From: Syngnathus acus | Taxonomy: Eukaryota; Chordata; Actinopteri; Syngnathiformes; Syngnathidae | Assembly (NCBI RefSeq): GCF_901709675.1 | Contig: NC_051095.1 | Coordinates: 1,607,001 to 1,671,000 of the forward strand | Direction: 5' to 3' | DNA: 64,000 nucleotides | In this document: positions 25,436-38,300 of the stretch, in pieces | How the letters are laid out: each line of letters opens with the position of its first letter | How positions within the stretch are numbered: position 1 is the stretch's first letter | The notes under the pieces: model-generated | Databases searched by the model: none | Told to the model about the DNA's origin: nothing | The model's input: the letters and a program-made list of their open reading frames with translations, nothing else | Translations under genes and position numbers: made by a program

Positions 25436-28304
25436 TTGATTTAGCTCCAAACATTTGACCCGCCCCTGCGTAAATGCAACGCTTTTTTGCCACGGCGCAG
25501 AACCGGAGGGCAAACACGCAAACCTTGATGAACCGACGGCTTCTTTACCCGCTTGGATTATTTGTTTACATCCTTCCACATGCACAGCTGACTTGATGGT
25601 GCCGGCAAAAAATCGTAAGAAGGGAAAAAAATACTTTTTCGCTCCGTTTCTACGCTCACCACCGTGACGTGAGAAGAGTGTTAAGTCCTCAAAAGGCGCT
25701 TTAGAAATATGGTTTCCTAATGAGAAAACGGTCCCGGCCTTCTCGCCGCGCCCAAAGGAGAGCCTAATACCTGCTTTCATTAATTATGACTTAATGAGAT
25801 AGCAAATTGCCCCAGGTGCCGTTTTGATTGACAGCAAATCCTCAGACAGGGGAAAGCCCCTCCCCGCCCCCCTTCAATGTACGTATATACGCTTTGCTAG
25901 TATGACGTTACGCTGTAATTGGCAATTTAGCAGCCGCTCGATCGGTCCGAATTGCTTTTCCTGCAACTTTTCCGAGATGCTTGGAAAAGACGGGATGATG
26001 ATGCGCATTGAGAAGAACTTCCCACAGAGGCCATATTGAAAAAAAAAGAAATGTTTTTTAGCAAATGACACTCCCCCGCCCCTTTTTTTTTTGCCGTGAC
26101 AAGTCAAGTTGAAGTTGAGAGACTTCATCAAATGGTTTCTGTCAGAAAGATAGATGGAGACATTGTTCATTTAGCATAAATGCTCTAATTGTTCCAATGC
26201 TGCTAAATCAAGCATCCGGTAATTAATTGCAGAGAGAAAAGCCATAAACAAAAGCTTTTGCATTGCGGCTGGGCAGGTGCTTGATGGGGATTGATGAGAA
26301 AAGTTGTTTTGTATTTAAAAAACAACGGCACAGATGAAAAGGAGGTAAAACGTCTCAATTAGGGATAAAAAGCGCCCGCCCAGAGGTCAGAATCCGAGCA
26401 GGCCGCTGTAATCAAGGATTAATGACATCTCCGGTGTTGTTATTGTTGTGGTTAATGCAAAAGCAGAAAATACAACTCAACTGTTTGTACAAATTATTGC
26501 ACTGGATTTAAAAAAAATATATATTATATATATTTATGTATGATATTGTAAAAATTATATTTTTATATATTTATATATATATATTCGGACACTTCTCGGC
26601 AAAGTAAGAAGTGAGAAAGTTGCGAAAGAGATAGGTGGCAGGGCCGGAGGGGCCAGACTGTGACAAAAAAGGAGGAGAAGGAGGCGGCGGCCTGCTTAGT
26701 AAAATGGACGAGTGACAAAACGCCAAAGCTCCAAGCTAAGATTAGGATTCCATCTGTCTTGAATGAAATATTCAAAATCTACGCCTGCTCTGCTGATCCT
26801 GCAGCAGTACGTTAGCAAAAAGCCTTTACTTACACTTGACACACTACCTGAGAGGGCAAATATTTTTTCTTTCCCCTTCACGGCCATTTGAATGCTTGAA
26901 CGTCATTTGGACTTGACCTTCAAAGCGTGAAGTGGGGGGGGCACAAAAAGCAAAATGTCACGCCTGTTTCGCTCCATGATGGCATGTCATGATATCCCTG
27001 AGCGTGTGACTCCAGCAAGTTTAAAAACCAGATGACCAGAAGAATCATCCCGATAAACCCCAGCCTGATTTTTTATTTTTTTTATGAAAGATGACTTGAA
27101 TGAAAAAAATAAAAAAAAGCCTCGGCTATATTTGCAGACTCCTTGAATAAAGACACCTCAAGAAATCATTTCCACAAATTCCAAAGCAAACTGGCAAAGA
27201 AAGAATACAATACCCGATTGGCCGGATTTACAAACAAAAGAGCGCCGCCCGCTCGCCCGGACTGCAATTGGATCCTTTTCAAAGATTTGAGCCCACGAAT
27301 CCTGTGACATGAAAGGAAGGCGAGATTTCATTTCCTTGCTGTTGTCTTGGTTGGTAGCAGAAGTAAAAAAAAATGGTGCCATATTCATGAAAACCTGCAT
27401 ATATGCTGTAGAAACCTTATTTATTTATTTATTCATTTATTTCTGTATTTATCTGTCTATCTATTTATTTATTTATTTATTTAACTAAAATTTGAAGTCT
27501 ACATTTTGACCATACACCGTCGTAATTTTTTTCTGGCGTCCCTTAAAAACCATAACAAAGATCCTCTTGAGTGTTATTTAAAAAAGAAAAAAAAGTTCCA
27601 AGCAAAACTTCAATTCTGGAGTTTCTGCTTTAAGGAAGAGTTATGTTCTGAGTGGGACTCTGTCCTTGGAGAAAATGCAACGTTCAATAGGAGAAATGGA
27701 TTCAAAGAGACCAAAAAGAATCTCAGCAGACCCGACGGGGCTGTGTTTGCGGCCCGTGATAATAAATCCAGAGACGGCTTTGCCTCTGTATGGTACTTCT
27801 GTGGCGCCAACTTATGTGTGATTCTTCACTGTCACTCTCCCACAGTTTTTTTTATTTTTTATTAGTTTTTTATTTATTTTAAAGCTGGACTCTACCTGTT
27901 GGATGAAACGCAGTCGCCGGCAACTTAAAAGATGTTGATCACTCGCGTCTTATCTCTGGCCGCTCCCCCTCCCTCGTGAATTAAAAGTGAAATTGTGCCT
28001 TCATTTTTCACCACGCGGAGATGCTCACTTGGTACCGTGCCAGGGAGATAATCCGGGCCCGTTCCGGGCAGACCCATTCATCTTAGCCGTGGGGGTCGGA
28101 CCGGCGAGTCCTTGGCTCGCCTGGAGGTCGTTTGAGCTTGCGACCGAAACGCGAACAAACCGCTCCTGTTTTTTGGATGGGGCCGAACACAACGGGTCGC
28201 TCGGAGCTCCAAATTTCCAATGTTGCAAGAGCGTAGTTATTTCCGGGCCACCCGATCCGATTTGGCCGTGCGTCTGACCCTTTATCACACATGCAAAGGT
28301 TTGT
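25436..28304. other. Non-coding stretch, nothing coding recognised
   Basis: Includes a TA-rich tract (about 26508-26585) and a (TTTA)n tract (about 27418-27483). 26180-26470 is unique, rich in homeodomain-type words ('taattaattg', 'aatcaaggattaatga') and free of simple repeats; it could be a regulatory element, but this is untested. Confidence 0.5.
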
Positions 28305-28391
28305 TTGCCGGATATGCGGCTGCCGGATCCGCGGCGGCTGCCGGATCCGCGGCGGCTACCGGATCCACAGCGGCTACCGGATGGCGGCGCT
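28305..28391 (+). repeat. 18-bp GC-rich minisatellite, about 4.8 copies
   Basis: Units of 'tgccggatccgcggcggc' start at 28321 and 28339, with variants 'taccggatccacagcggc' at 28357 and a partial copy at 28375. A diverged half unit lies upstream at 28305. The 18-bp period keeps frames open (Ala/Gly-rich or LPDPRR-type), but no gene context supports coding. Confidence 0.9.
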
Positions 28392-30620
28392 ATTGCTCAG
28401 CTAAGCCTACTGAACGGAAGGCAAATAGAAAAGTCAAAGAAAAACAGTCCCCCCCACCCCGGCCTCACGCATATCAGCACTTGGAAAGCAGATGGCAGGG
28501 GCCGTGCGGGGGCGAGCGTGTGAGAAGCAAACAAACGCGAGCGTAGAAAAGAAATATTTTCTTCGGCGCTGTCAGCGAGGTGACGCAGGCGCTTTGCAGG
28601 GGCGTCCCTTTCGGCAGACGCGAGATGCGCTTCATGGAATATTCACAAAGGGGAAAGGCACACGGCTCGCTCCGTGAGGCGTTTGCTGCGAGCACAATGC
28701 TAATTGCGTCTTTTATGTCACCCATAGCCGAGTTGGTTTCAGTCATGCAATGTCTGGATGGTGTTTCCTTGCAACCTGAGCAAATCCCTTTTTTTTTCCC
28801 CCAATATATTTCCTGCACCTGTGAAGTTTCCGTCTGCAGGTCCAGCGTGAGGCATGTTTGCTCGTCTTCACAGGAATGGCTAGCTTATTAATTGGACCTT
28901 GCATGCTGAACGGCATATGCTCCTGCCTCTAATGACGTCCGTGTTTGCCCCTTGGTATTACAGGACCTGCCATCTGACCCGCTGATGATGCCAGAAGCCC
29001 TCCTCTCCGACGCTCCTTTTGATCCATCATTTTGTCACGTGTGCATAATTGAGAGAACGGCTGGAACGTGTCAAGTCCAAAAAGCCGCGCTATGCGGTTC
29101 AAGGCGTAATCAGTGAGTACAATCAGGCACTCTTCCAACACACTGACTGTCAAGTTGAACTTTATTTTTAAAATTCTCCCCCATTCTCTGCATAACACGC
29201 GCGCACTCGTGGCCAACAATGAGGCGCTCTAACGTTGTATTATTAATTTATTTATTTGATCGATTTAATTATTTTGTAATATTATTGATACTACTAATAA
29301 TATACCTAATCATTTTACAGATAATATTAATGAATTAATTTGAATGTATTTAATATGAATAAATTAATACTAATAAATTTATATTAATCTATCTATCTAT
29401 ATGTCGCGTCCCAAAACAATGTGACAAAGTGAAACCTCTTCACCGCTACCCCTGTTTCAGCAATTCAATTGTATCATGTTTTTAGAAACAAATCTTTCAA
29501 TTTATACAGTACATATCTCAATACGTGCGCTGCCATTTAAAGTCAAACGATTCCATTCACTGTGATTCCAACCCATTTGTGTCAGTGAAGCCAAACAGCT
29601 TGTGCTTAAAAAATAAAAAAGATAAAGGGCGTGTGACTGATCCCTTACATAAAACTAAAGCCAACTATTGATCCGAGCCCTTTCCCGTTCAAATAAATCA
29701 GTCTTAGTATAACACGAGCTGTATAGATTTGGTTGAAACAATGGCCGCTCACAGGATGTAGCTGTCATGTCAGCTAAGATTGACAAGCACATTGCAAAAG
29801 GCTGCGGGCGGGAGACCTTACCTGCCACTAGCCTTTTCACACCTCTTTTAAATCCGCCGTGTTCCTTCGCTATTTTGATGATGCTTATTTAGAAGTGTGA
29901 CTTTGTAATTAATTTTTGCCTGGCGACTTGTCCAAAAAAAAAAAAAAAAAAATCCCCCGCGCATTCATCATCTTTCAATTCGGGGCACGCGCCGACGGGG
30001 AGGCCGAGATTTGCATTTTGATTAGCGCGCACTAACATGCGACTCCCTTCCGATAGCGCCGCGGCAACATTCTAAGGCCGGCTGCACACATTGAAATGAT
30101 ACAATTAAATAATGAACGCAAAGAGGGAGGGCTGCGGCTGTTCTATGAATATCTCTTGAATAGATTCCAGTTGTATTTGCATGCTGTCAAGAGAGGCATC
30201 CCTATTGTTGGAATTTAAAAAAAAAAAAAAAAAAACAGGGGGGGGGGACGTTAGCAGTTATTTCAGCTGTCATTCATGTTTGAGCTCGGCGTCGGGCTAA
30301 ATTCGAACCTCGTGGGAGTCGTCCACGGCTTGTCTCGCTTAGAGCTCGTCTTTGAAGTGCAATCTCCGACACAGGTTTGGATGAGTCGTACCGAAAGCCA
30401 TGAAACAAAACTTTTCATCTTCTCCTCGATGCTTTGTCAGAATTCGGCATGCCGGAGGGATCTATGCGCAAAACTGTTTGTTTGTCTTGCATTAATTTCA
30501 CAGGGAGTCACAAAAGAAAACAGAAAAACATCTGCAGAACAAAGTGCTTTGCTTTGTGTACTCATTTAGGAGGCTTTAGCTCATCAAATGAATGCGAGTA
30601 CAAATATGAAAGTTGTTTCG
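28392..30620. other. Non-coding stretch, nothing recognised
   Basis: Unique sequence with an A/T-rich patch at about 29235-29400 ending in 'atctatctatctat', and poly(A) runs near 29934 and 30217. No gene, RNA or named repeat is supported. Confidence 0.5.
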
Positions 30621-30622
30621 TA

Positions 30623-30797
30623 CGGATGGATGGATGGATGGATGGATGGATGGATGGATGGATGGATGGATGGATGGTTGGATGGATGGATGGATGGATG
30701 GATGGATGGATGGATGGATGGATGGATGGATGGATGGATGGATGGATGGATGGATGGATGGATGGATGGATGGATGGATGGATGGATGGATGGATGG
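30623..30797 (+). repeat. (GGAT)n microsatellite, about 43 units
   Basis: Nearly pure GGAT for ~174 bp with a single 'ggtt' interruption near 30676. Both-strand open frames (MDGW or SIHP repeats) are artefacts. Confidence 0.97.
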
Positions 30798-33048
30798 CAA
30801 CTGCTTATACCTCCATTTAGTGGACATTGTGCTTCTCCTTGTGTGAGGATAAAGAATATGTGCATATAAGTATTGTCATATTGAGTCGACACGTGTGCGT
30901 CCTCAAGTTGTGTGTTACTTGGAGGGTTATAATGCCACGACACTGATGCTATTTTCACCCCTTGAATGGCATTCCTCATTACGTGTTAGCATTAAGCGAA
31001 TGAATGTGTCTGGATCATTTACAGTTGGTATCGAAACTATCCTATGCATGCTGTTCACGTTCCGGCATCATGAAAGCAAGATCGCGCCTCGCCATTGCGA
31101 CACTCACAAGGCATAGAAGCGGACGTACGTGGAAAGAAAAAAAAATAGTACGTGCCTGCTTTGTGTCGTCGAAAAATTTCAGAAGTTAACCTCTGAAGGT
31201 TATATCCCAAGGCCCGATATCACGACTCTTTTGTGTGTTTTGGTGTAACCCTGAAAGGAATTCCTCTGCAGTTTTCCATACCCAAAGATTTTTAATTTAA
31301 GATGGAGGTGTAAGTACATTCCGTGCTTTGGTGTATTCTCGCACTCTTGAGCTAACTTTCCAGCTGAAGCATTTATAACGCGTGCTTTTAATTAAAACCA
31401 GGAGAGTTTTGGGATGAACTTGCTTCTATCTGTCTTCCCCCCCAAGGCCTTTCCGGTTCCAGTTGCTGTTTGTCTCGGGGCATTGTTTTATTACCTCCAA
31501 AACTCTACTGGGAAAATCTTAAAGAGAGCAGTTGCCTAGCAACAAAGACCTGGCGGTTCCGCCACAGGAGCGCAGCGGAGAAAAAAAAAAAAAAAAAGTA
31601 GAGGGAGGAAGGCGCTGGGGGAAAGAGCGAACGCTGAGACTGGAACAGCGGGAATACGGTCACAGCCGGAGCCACGGGTTAGCCAAGCGGCAGTGACACG
31701 CTGGCACGTACAGCCACGGGAGAGGCGGCGGGAGGCGATAAGAAAAATAGAAATCGGTTTATCACCGTTGTTGACAAGAAATACTTGAAAAGTTCCCGCC
31801 AACGGAGCCGCGCAGCGTCCTTTTTTTTTTTTTTTTTAAGTCGGGTATGGCAGACGTACCAGTTCCCAACCTTTACTGAGCCAAGGCGCATAATATCCAC
31901 TTTTATGACAGCCAAAAAATGTATTCCTTTGGTGCCATCTGGTGGAATCGTGCTCTTGTTTGCTGGAATTTATTTGTAGTTGGCTCTTTTTGTTGTTTGT
32001 TTGCGTTTGAGATGTCCTCAATTTTGTCGACTATCATCAACTAAACCACAATATTTATTTAGGCAAATGAATTTATGCTAGCGCAATGCTAACAGATCAT
32101 GTAAACCTCCATACAAAGGCTTATGGAAATTTACGTCAACACACATGGAGCACGTAGAGAGCAATACTCAGAATCCGACCTAAACTGCCAGACATGTGGC
32201 ACAAACCGGTACTGCACCAAAGGCACCTAATTCAGACTTGAGAAAGTATTAATTAAAACATTTGTCCAAATTGTTTGTATTGTGAATGTTCATAAAGTTA
32301 TTCATGATGAATAAAAAATAAAGATAAATAAAATAATAATAGTATAATGCCTTTATTAAATTCATTATAAACAAAATATTATTCTTTGAAAATATATTTA
32401 TAAACCCACAAATTTATCGTATCGCAAGATTGGCATCATCAACAATAGCTGCACGTTTTATTTCTATCCAGTCCAGTCGGTCACTTCCCGGACAAGCCCG
32501 CTTCTTTCTTTTGGGATGGAAGAATTTGCTGACGGTTGACTGAATTTCGGAGCATTGAGGTCACAGAGGAGAAGGGAGAAGATCTGCACAGGATCTGCAA
32601 TTTGTCCATCAGGTAGCGAAGACGTTTGTTCCCCCGAGTGATTTGTCGGCACCCCGCCAGCTACTTCATCATAATTAGCCAAACGCTTTCCAGGCTAATT
32701 GTTATTGGTGCGATATCCCAGCACGGCTGCGCTTCGTCAAGCCTTTCTCCTCCTTCGTCGGCAGCACGTGTCATGCCGCTCAAGTTGGACTTTATTTATG
32801 ACGGCGCTTTGAAAGCGGAAAGAAAATGGTGCAAAAGGCCAGTTAAAGGCCAGCTTGAATGGCGAGGCCTTTCCGCTGTCGGCATTGTGCTCCATCCGGC
32901 TGATAAGTGCGAACGTTTACGTCGAGGTCATGAAGGCAAGCGAGACGCCAAGGCTCATCCGATGACTCGTCATTTCTGACACGGTGTCCCAAATTATTTG
33001 GTGGATGCCGTTTTTGTTCTTGTTCCAAAATAAAAATACTTTTTTTTT

Positions 33049-33090
<42 letters not shown>

Positions 33091-33338
33091 AAAAAAGTAA
33101 TAAATACTTGTAAAAAATAAATAATATGAATAATACATGAAATACAAATAAATAAATACATATTAAAATAATAAATAATAAAAATAACATTTACTCTCAG
33201 CTGATTGATCAGATCAGTAAAGTAGATTATGTAAACGGCAAATCGGACAATCCAATAATCGTCAACTTTCAATCGAAAGAACTGGGAGCTTAAGATCAGG
33301 GGATGCTTTGAGAATAATTATCAATTTCTTTGTCTATG
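30798..33338. other. Non-coding stretch with a TA microsatellite
   Basis: Contains a poly(A) run near 31580, a (TA)n microsatellite at about 33056-33086 and A/T-rich DNA up to ~33190. A perfect CTCF-core match lies at 31932-31945. No gene is visible. Confidence 0.5.
31932..31945 (-). promoter_or_regulatory. CTCF-like motif, perfect 14/14 core match
   Basis: The minus strand reads CCACCAGATGGCAC, which fits CCASYAGRKGGCRS at every position. Under equal base frequencies about 0.03 perfect matches are expected in 64 kb on two strands, so a real site is plausible. Binding is inferred, not shown. Confidence 0.5.
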
Positions 33339-33399
33339 TGAAACCCTTTGAGACTGCTTGTGATTTAGGGCTGTATAAATGAACTTGACTCGACTTGAA
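33339..33399 (+). mobile_element. LINE 3'-tail fragment
   Basis: Reads 'ccctttgagactgcttgtga', then 'gggctgtataaatgaacttg', and ends in the short direct repeat 'cttgactcgacttga'. This fits a widespread fish non-LTR element 3' end with a CTTGA-type tail. No coding part is retained, so the copy is severely 5'-truncated. Confidence 0.55.
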
Positions 33400-34860
33400 G
33401 CAGAAAATAGTTTCCATCTAAACCTGACTGTAGGCAGGAGAAATCTGCAAATCTTCCTCAGAACTCAAATGTCCACTTAAATCCCCGATGCGTACTCATT
33501 CCGAACGTCATCATTCTTCCGTTGCAGTTTTCTCAAGTAAGTGGGTTGCCGTTGTTCTGCCATCAGCGTCTTTTTCTGGAATTCTGCTGATCTCTCGGGA
33601 CTGTTAGCCTCTTTTTTTTTGCCTCAGTTGGTGATGATGTATGCTTTTCCTTAAAATGCCAGTCACATCCAGCAAAGAGTGATGCAAGTCGGGCATGATG
33701 CAAAATGAGCTGACGCAGGCCCCATTCAATCTTGATTAGGAGTTAATAAGCCTTATGGAAGCTTCTGGAAATAAGCCCGCCTGTGAATGACCCTCTTTGA
33801 ATTTGTTACGAGCGTTAAATCTAGAGCAGGTCATTCCGAAGAGCTCGCATGTTGGACTCGCCGAGATTTTTCGTCAAGAACGTTTTGTTGCTGATGCGTT
33901 GTATTGAGTTAAAATGGCAACGTGACAATCTTTCCAAACAGTCTGGTTGATTTTGAAAATTAGGTGGTCGTGTCCAGGCAAATTGAATTTAAAAAAATGA
34001 GTTTCAAAATTTGCGTCAACTGGACCCCCCTCAAATTGGCTGACATATTTCAGTTCAAAGTATCAGCCAACTGCTTTCATTTTTGTTGTTATGAGCTAAG
34101 CTAGCAATTTTTTTGTTCGTCACAATCGTTTTACTTCCCTCGTGCCGGGAAAGACAAGATGGCCGACTTGCTTAGTTGGGGAAAACCCTCACGTGGCAAC
34201 CAGCGGACGGCAGCATTAAATCAGAGCTCGCAGCCTTAATGCCCAGCTCCGGGGGAAAATATCTGTTTGGAATATATTCAACGACTTATTGATTCGGGGG
34301 ATGTCCGACGACAGTCGGCCACGAGGCGCCTCCCACTGTTCGGTAAATGCCTCCCCCAGCTTTCCACAAAGCACCCCCGAGAAAGCGAGCCAAGCTCCTT
34401 AGCAAGGACGCTAGCAAGAGCGCGGGGAGATTAAGTGGGGATGGAAAGGATGACACGCAACATCCCACGCCGGAACTAAATCTCAAGAGGGGCCTGCCTC
34501 TCTGCCGCTAATACAAAAGCACTCGGCTTCGACGTATTCATCTGTTTGTCAAAAAAGAACTTGCCGAAAACAATGCTAATGCGCTAGCCGCTAAATAAGG
34601 GCTTAGCCGCTCTCTTGGCTGTGACCTAAGTACACTAAGCGGGCTGCTCTTTATTGACTTTGTGCCAGTTGTCAGCACTTCCGTATAAATGACTTTTGTT
34701 TGCTTTGTAAAAAGTTGGTCCCGGTCTAGGGATATGTTCTTGATGCTTCCAGTTGGTCTGGCACAAAAGCAAGTTCATTGAAGACCTCATCGGTGTGCGA
34801 GCGGAACGGATGTTTTGTCCTTTTGTGCCCCGCTGGAGACCATTTCAGGGACTGACTGAC
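33400..34860. other. Non-coding stretch, nothing recognised
   Basis: Unique sequence. 33700-33830 is free of simple repeats and rich in 'gattagg' and 'taataag' words, but nothing specific can be claimed. Confidence 0.5.
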
Positions 34861-35034
34861 TGGATGGATGGATGGATGGATGGATGGATGGATGGATGGA
34901 TGGATGGATGGATGGATGGATGGATGGATGGATTGGGTGGATTGGGTGGATTGGGTGGATTGGTTGGGTTTGGACGGACGGACAGACGGACGGACAGATG
35001 GACGGACGGGTGGGTGGATTGGGTGGATTGGGTT

Positions 35035-35065
<31 letters not shown>

Positions 35066-35396
35066 ATGGATGGATGGATGGATGGATGGATGGATGGATG
35101 GATGGATTGGTTGGGTTTGGACGGACGGACAGACGGACGGACAGATGGACGGACGGGTGGGTGGATTGGGTGGATTGGGTTTGGATGGATGGATGGATGG
35201 ATGGATGGATGGATGGATGGATGGATGGATGGATGGATGGATGGATGGATGGATGGATTGGGTTTGGACGGACGGACAGATGGATGGATGGCCTGGGTTG
35301 TGGTGGATGGCTTGGGTTGGGTCGGGGTTGATGGCTTGGGTTGGGTCGGGGTTGATGGATGGATGGACGGACGGACAGATGGACGGGCGGACGGAT
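34861..35396 (+). repeat. Complex (GGAT)n / (GGAC)n / GGGTGGATT array
   Basis: Three long GGAT blocks (starting near 34861, 35037 and 35182) alternate with blocks of GGAC and 'ttgggtgga' units. A ~75-bp block starting 'ggttgggtttggacgg' occurs at 34962 and again at 35109, so the array has a 147-bp higher-order duplication. Long open frames on both strands (up to 249 codons) are simple-sequence artefacts. Confidence 0.95.
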
Positions 35397-38300
35397 GAAT
35401 GGGACGGCTATGTACATCGAATGCTGGCGTTGGTGGGAAATGACCTCTGAGTGTAATGCAGCCCGAGCGATACAATGCTGTGACTCATTAGCCGATCCGG
35501 CACGGCGTTCTGCTGACGCGGGCGCAAAACTGTCTTTCCTTGAGGGCGAGCGAGAGCCTGTCAAGGATGAGAGGGAGTGTCAGTCTGCCAGGATCAATAG
35601 GTGAATATGAAGCGGCGCTAATATTTCACTCCTCTCCAACGCTCTTTTATGTATTCCCCGTCTCTTCTTCTTCTTCCTCCGCCGCCGTCAAGTCTTTCTA
35701 CATCTGAAGCCGCCAGCGAGACGGAAAAGTGCTGACAAACAGTCGTCTGGGCGTTTTCCAGCGTCTCTATTTGCACTTGATCCAAGAAAAGGCAAAAAAA
35801 AAAAAGAAAGAAAGTGCAAAGCCTTGCAGCTCTTTGGACTTTTCTTTGCCGTGAAGAACAGGTGACAGCCAACGATCATGGCGACCCTTGGCTCAAGCTT
35901 CAAGGCCCGCCGTCAACTTAACGTGCGCGCCTTACACGCTAGCTGTCGTAGAGAGTCACATTTGTGTTTATCTTCACGTTAACGGCACGTGCATTGTCTC
36001 AGTAGGAAAACAGAGCGCTTGTCTTGGTCCTGGAGATAAAATATCGACTTCAACGTGGAATTAAAAGTCTCGCGTTTCCACGGCAACGCAATTTCATGCC
36101 CCTTTATTAGGCTTTTGCGTCGAGTCAGCCATTTCAAGCGGCTTTCTCAACTGTTGTTTGGGGCGAACCGTAACAGAAAAACAACAGATTGACTTTTATT
36201 TTATTCATAAAGGAGTTGAATCACTTTTACCAACCTTTTTTTTTTTTTGTGATTAAGCTCCGGGGTCCGCCACCATGGCGAGCTTTGATGGCACGCCACA
36301 GTCTTGTGCTTAGATAAAAACTAAATTAGCGTGCAACATGTATTTCACAATCACAAATGATTACTTAATTATCAATTATTTTTAAAATGATAAAATACAA
36401 AAATGTGGTAAGCTGATTCATACAAATATTCCACATGTTTTAATTTGTTTTAAAATTGTCACTAAATTTATAATTGAAACTACAATTTCAAAATCTGTTC
36501 TTTACGAAACAATTTGATTCACTGTGAATACAAATGTGAACAATTAAGTTGATACTTTTTTCTTTCATTGTATTAAATGACTTTTGTTCATTTCTAGAAT
36601 AATTTAGATAAAATAAATAAAATATAAAATAATTAAAAAAATCCTTTTACTAATTTCTAGATTACAAAACATAATAGTATATAATATAATAATAAGTAAT
36701 AGTAATGATAAAAAATTAAAGTACATACCTTGCACTTCACATTTGCCCATTGTGGGACAAATACAGATCATTTTCTTGTTATTGCATCTAAATAATACAT
36801 TTAGAAATGATGATGAGCTGTTTAGATCAATGAAAAACAATTTAAAACTGCGATTGATTCATGATTTGAAATTGACATTTAGTCATTTTACAGGCCGCAA
36901 TGGCATTTTGTGTCCGTTGAGTAATTCAGGTAACGTTGGCACCCGTGGCGTGAAAGTACTCCAAGTACTTTTATCAAGTTGCAAAGTCAAATCCCCACGA
37001 TGTCTCCGCCTCCTCCCTATTCTTCACCCACCCGGGGAGCGCCGAGCACTTAACTCGGCGCTGTCATGATTTCTCCAATTATGGGTGACAGCTTCCGATC
37101 CACGTGGGAGGCAGATCAACTCGGGAAGTGCCAAGCAGAATGCGAAGCGCACCCCCCTCCCCGTCATTAATAATTCAACCGCCGTTCCATTCATATGCAG
37201 CCTAAGCGCCACAGTTTGGGCCCCATTAGTGCTAAAGGCGAGCGAACGAGCAGGCGCTCCCTCACAGGCCTCGCTTTTAGCCGTGATGTTCGCTCGCTCG
37301 CTCGCTCGCTCGCAGGTGGAAAACCAACACGCTGTTTGCTTTCGACAAGGCCAAACGCTTCCAAGGCTCCACGCCGACAAAAGTGTGGAAACAAACTTTA
37401 GGAATGACTGACAAGCTTGTTTCTCCTAAAGTGTGACAATGCAATTTGCAGTTTCCCGCCAGCAGCCTGCCGGTCAATGGAGGCCGCCAGGGTTCCGCCC
37501 CGCCTCTCGCCGTGCTCACCGTGTTGCTTTTGCAGCTCCTGCGGGCGGCAAAAAAAAAAAAAAAAATTACAAGGCTGAAAGAAAACACCACCAGCGGCAG
37601 GCGTGACAAATGCATCGCATGAGAAAAGCTGCAATGGAGGTCGACAGCAAGGTAATGGGCTTCGGTTAAAGATGCCGCATGGAAAGAAAAAAAACACAAC
37701 AAATAAAAAGAACGGCTTCAATTGAACCGTTAAACGCCAAGGTTTGAAGGTGGTAAATTCTTTTGCAATATATCTTGATGAAAATAATTATATTGAGCAG
37801 CGCCCAGTGCCAAACTTGGTCTTTCACATGAAATTAGGTGGACATGTTTATTTGTGTGCACATGCGTGGGAAAAGTCTCAGAAACAGAAACAGTAAGTCA
37901 GCAGCCATTCAAAGAAAAAAAAAAGGTTTTACTAATGGTTACGAAATTGAGTGTAGACATCTGATATAACAAGATGGCAGGAAGTGAGAAGGAAGGCGTC
38001 CATTTTGTTTTGAGCCGGACAAATTTCCATCAAAGTCAGATTCAGGACAAAAAGCTAAGTCACCACCTGTCCACCATAACAGGACACATGAAGAAGTCTC
38101 GAGGGCCTGCCTGGCTGCCATTTTGGTTTGAAATGGGAACTTTTGAGAGCCCAATGTCAAGAACCATTATACAAAGAACTTTCATTTCACGAGGATTTGC
38201 CCACAAAAAAAAAAAGCGATGACATTGGCCGGTCAGAAGCCGACTGCCCCGTGATCAAAAAAAAAAATCCAGTTCTCCACTTTGTAAGGAGTGAAGAAAT

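Noticed and set aside
34726-35564. Long frames of MDGW or SIHP repeats (up to 249 codons)
   Set aside because: Produced by the GGAT tetranucleotide array, which leaves frames on both strands open. The same applies at 14185-14406 and 30576-30979.
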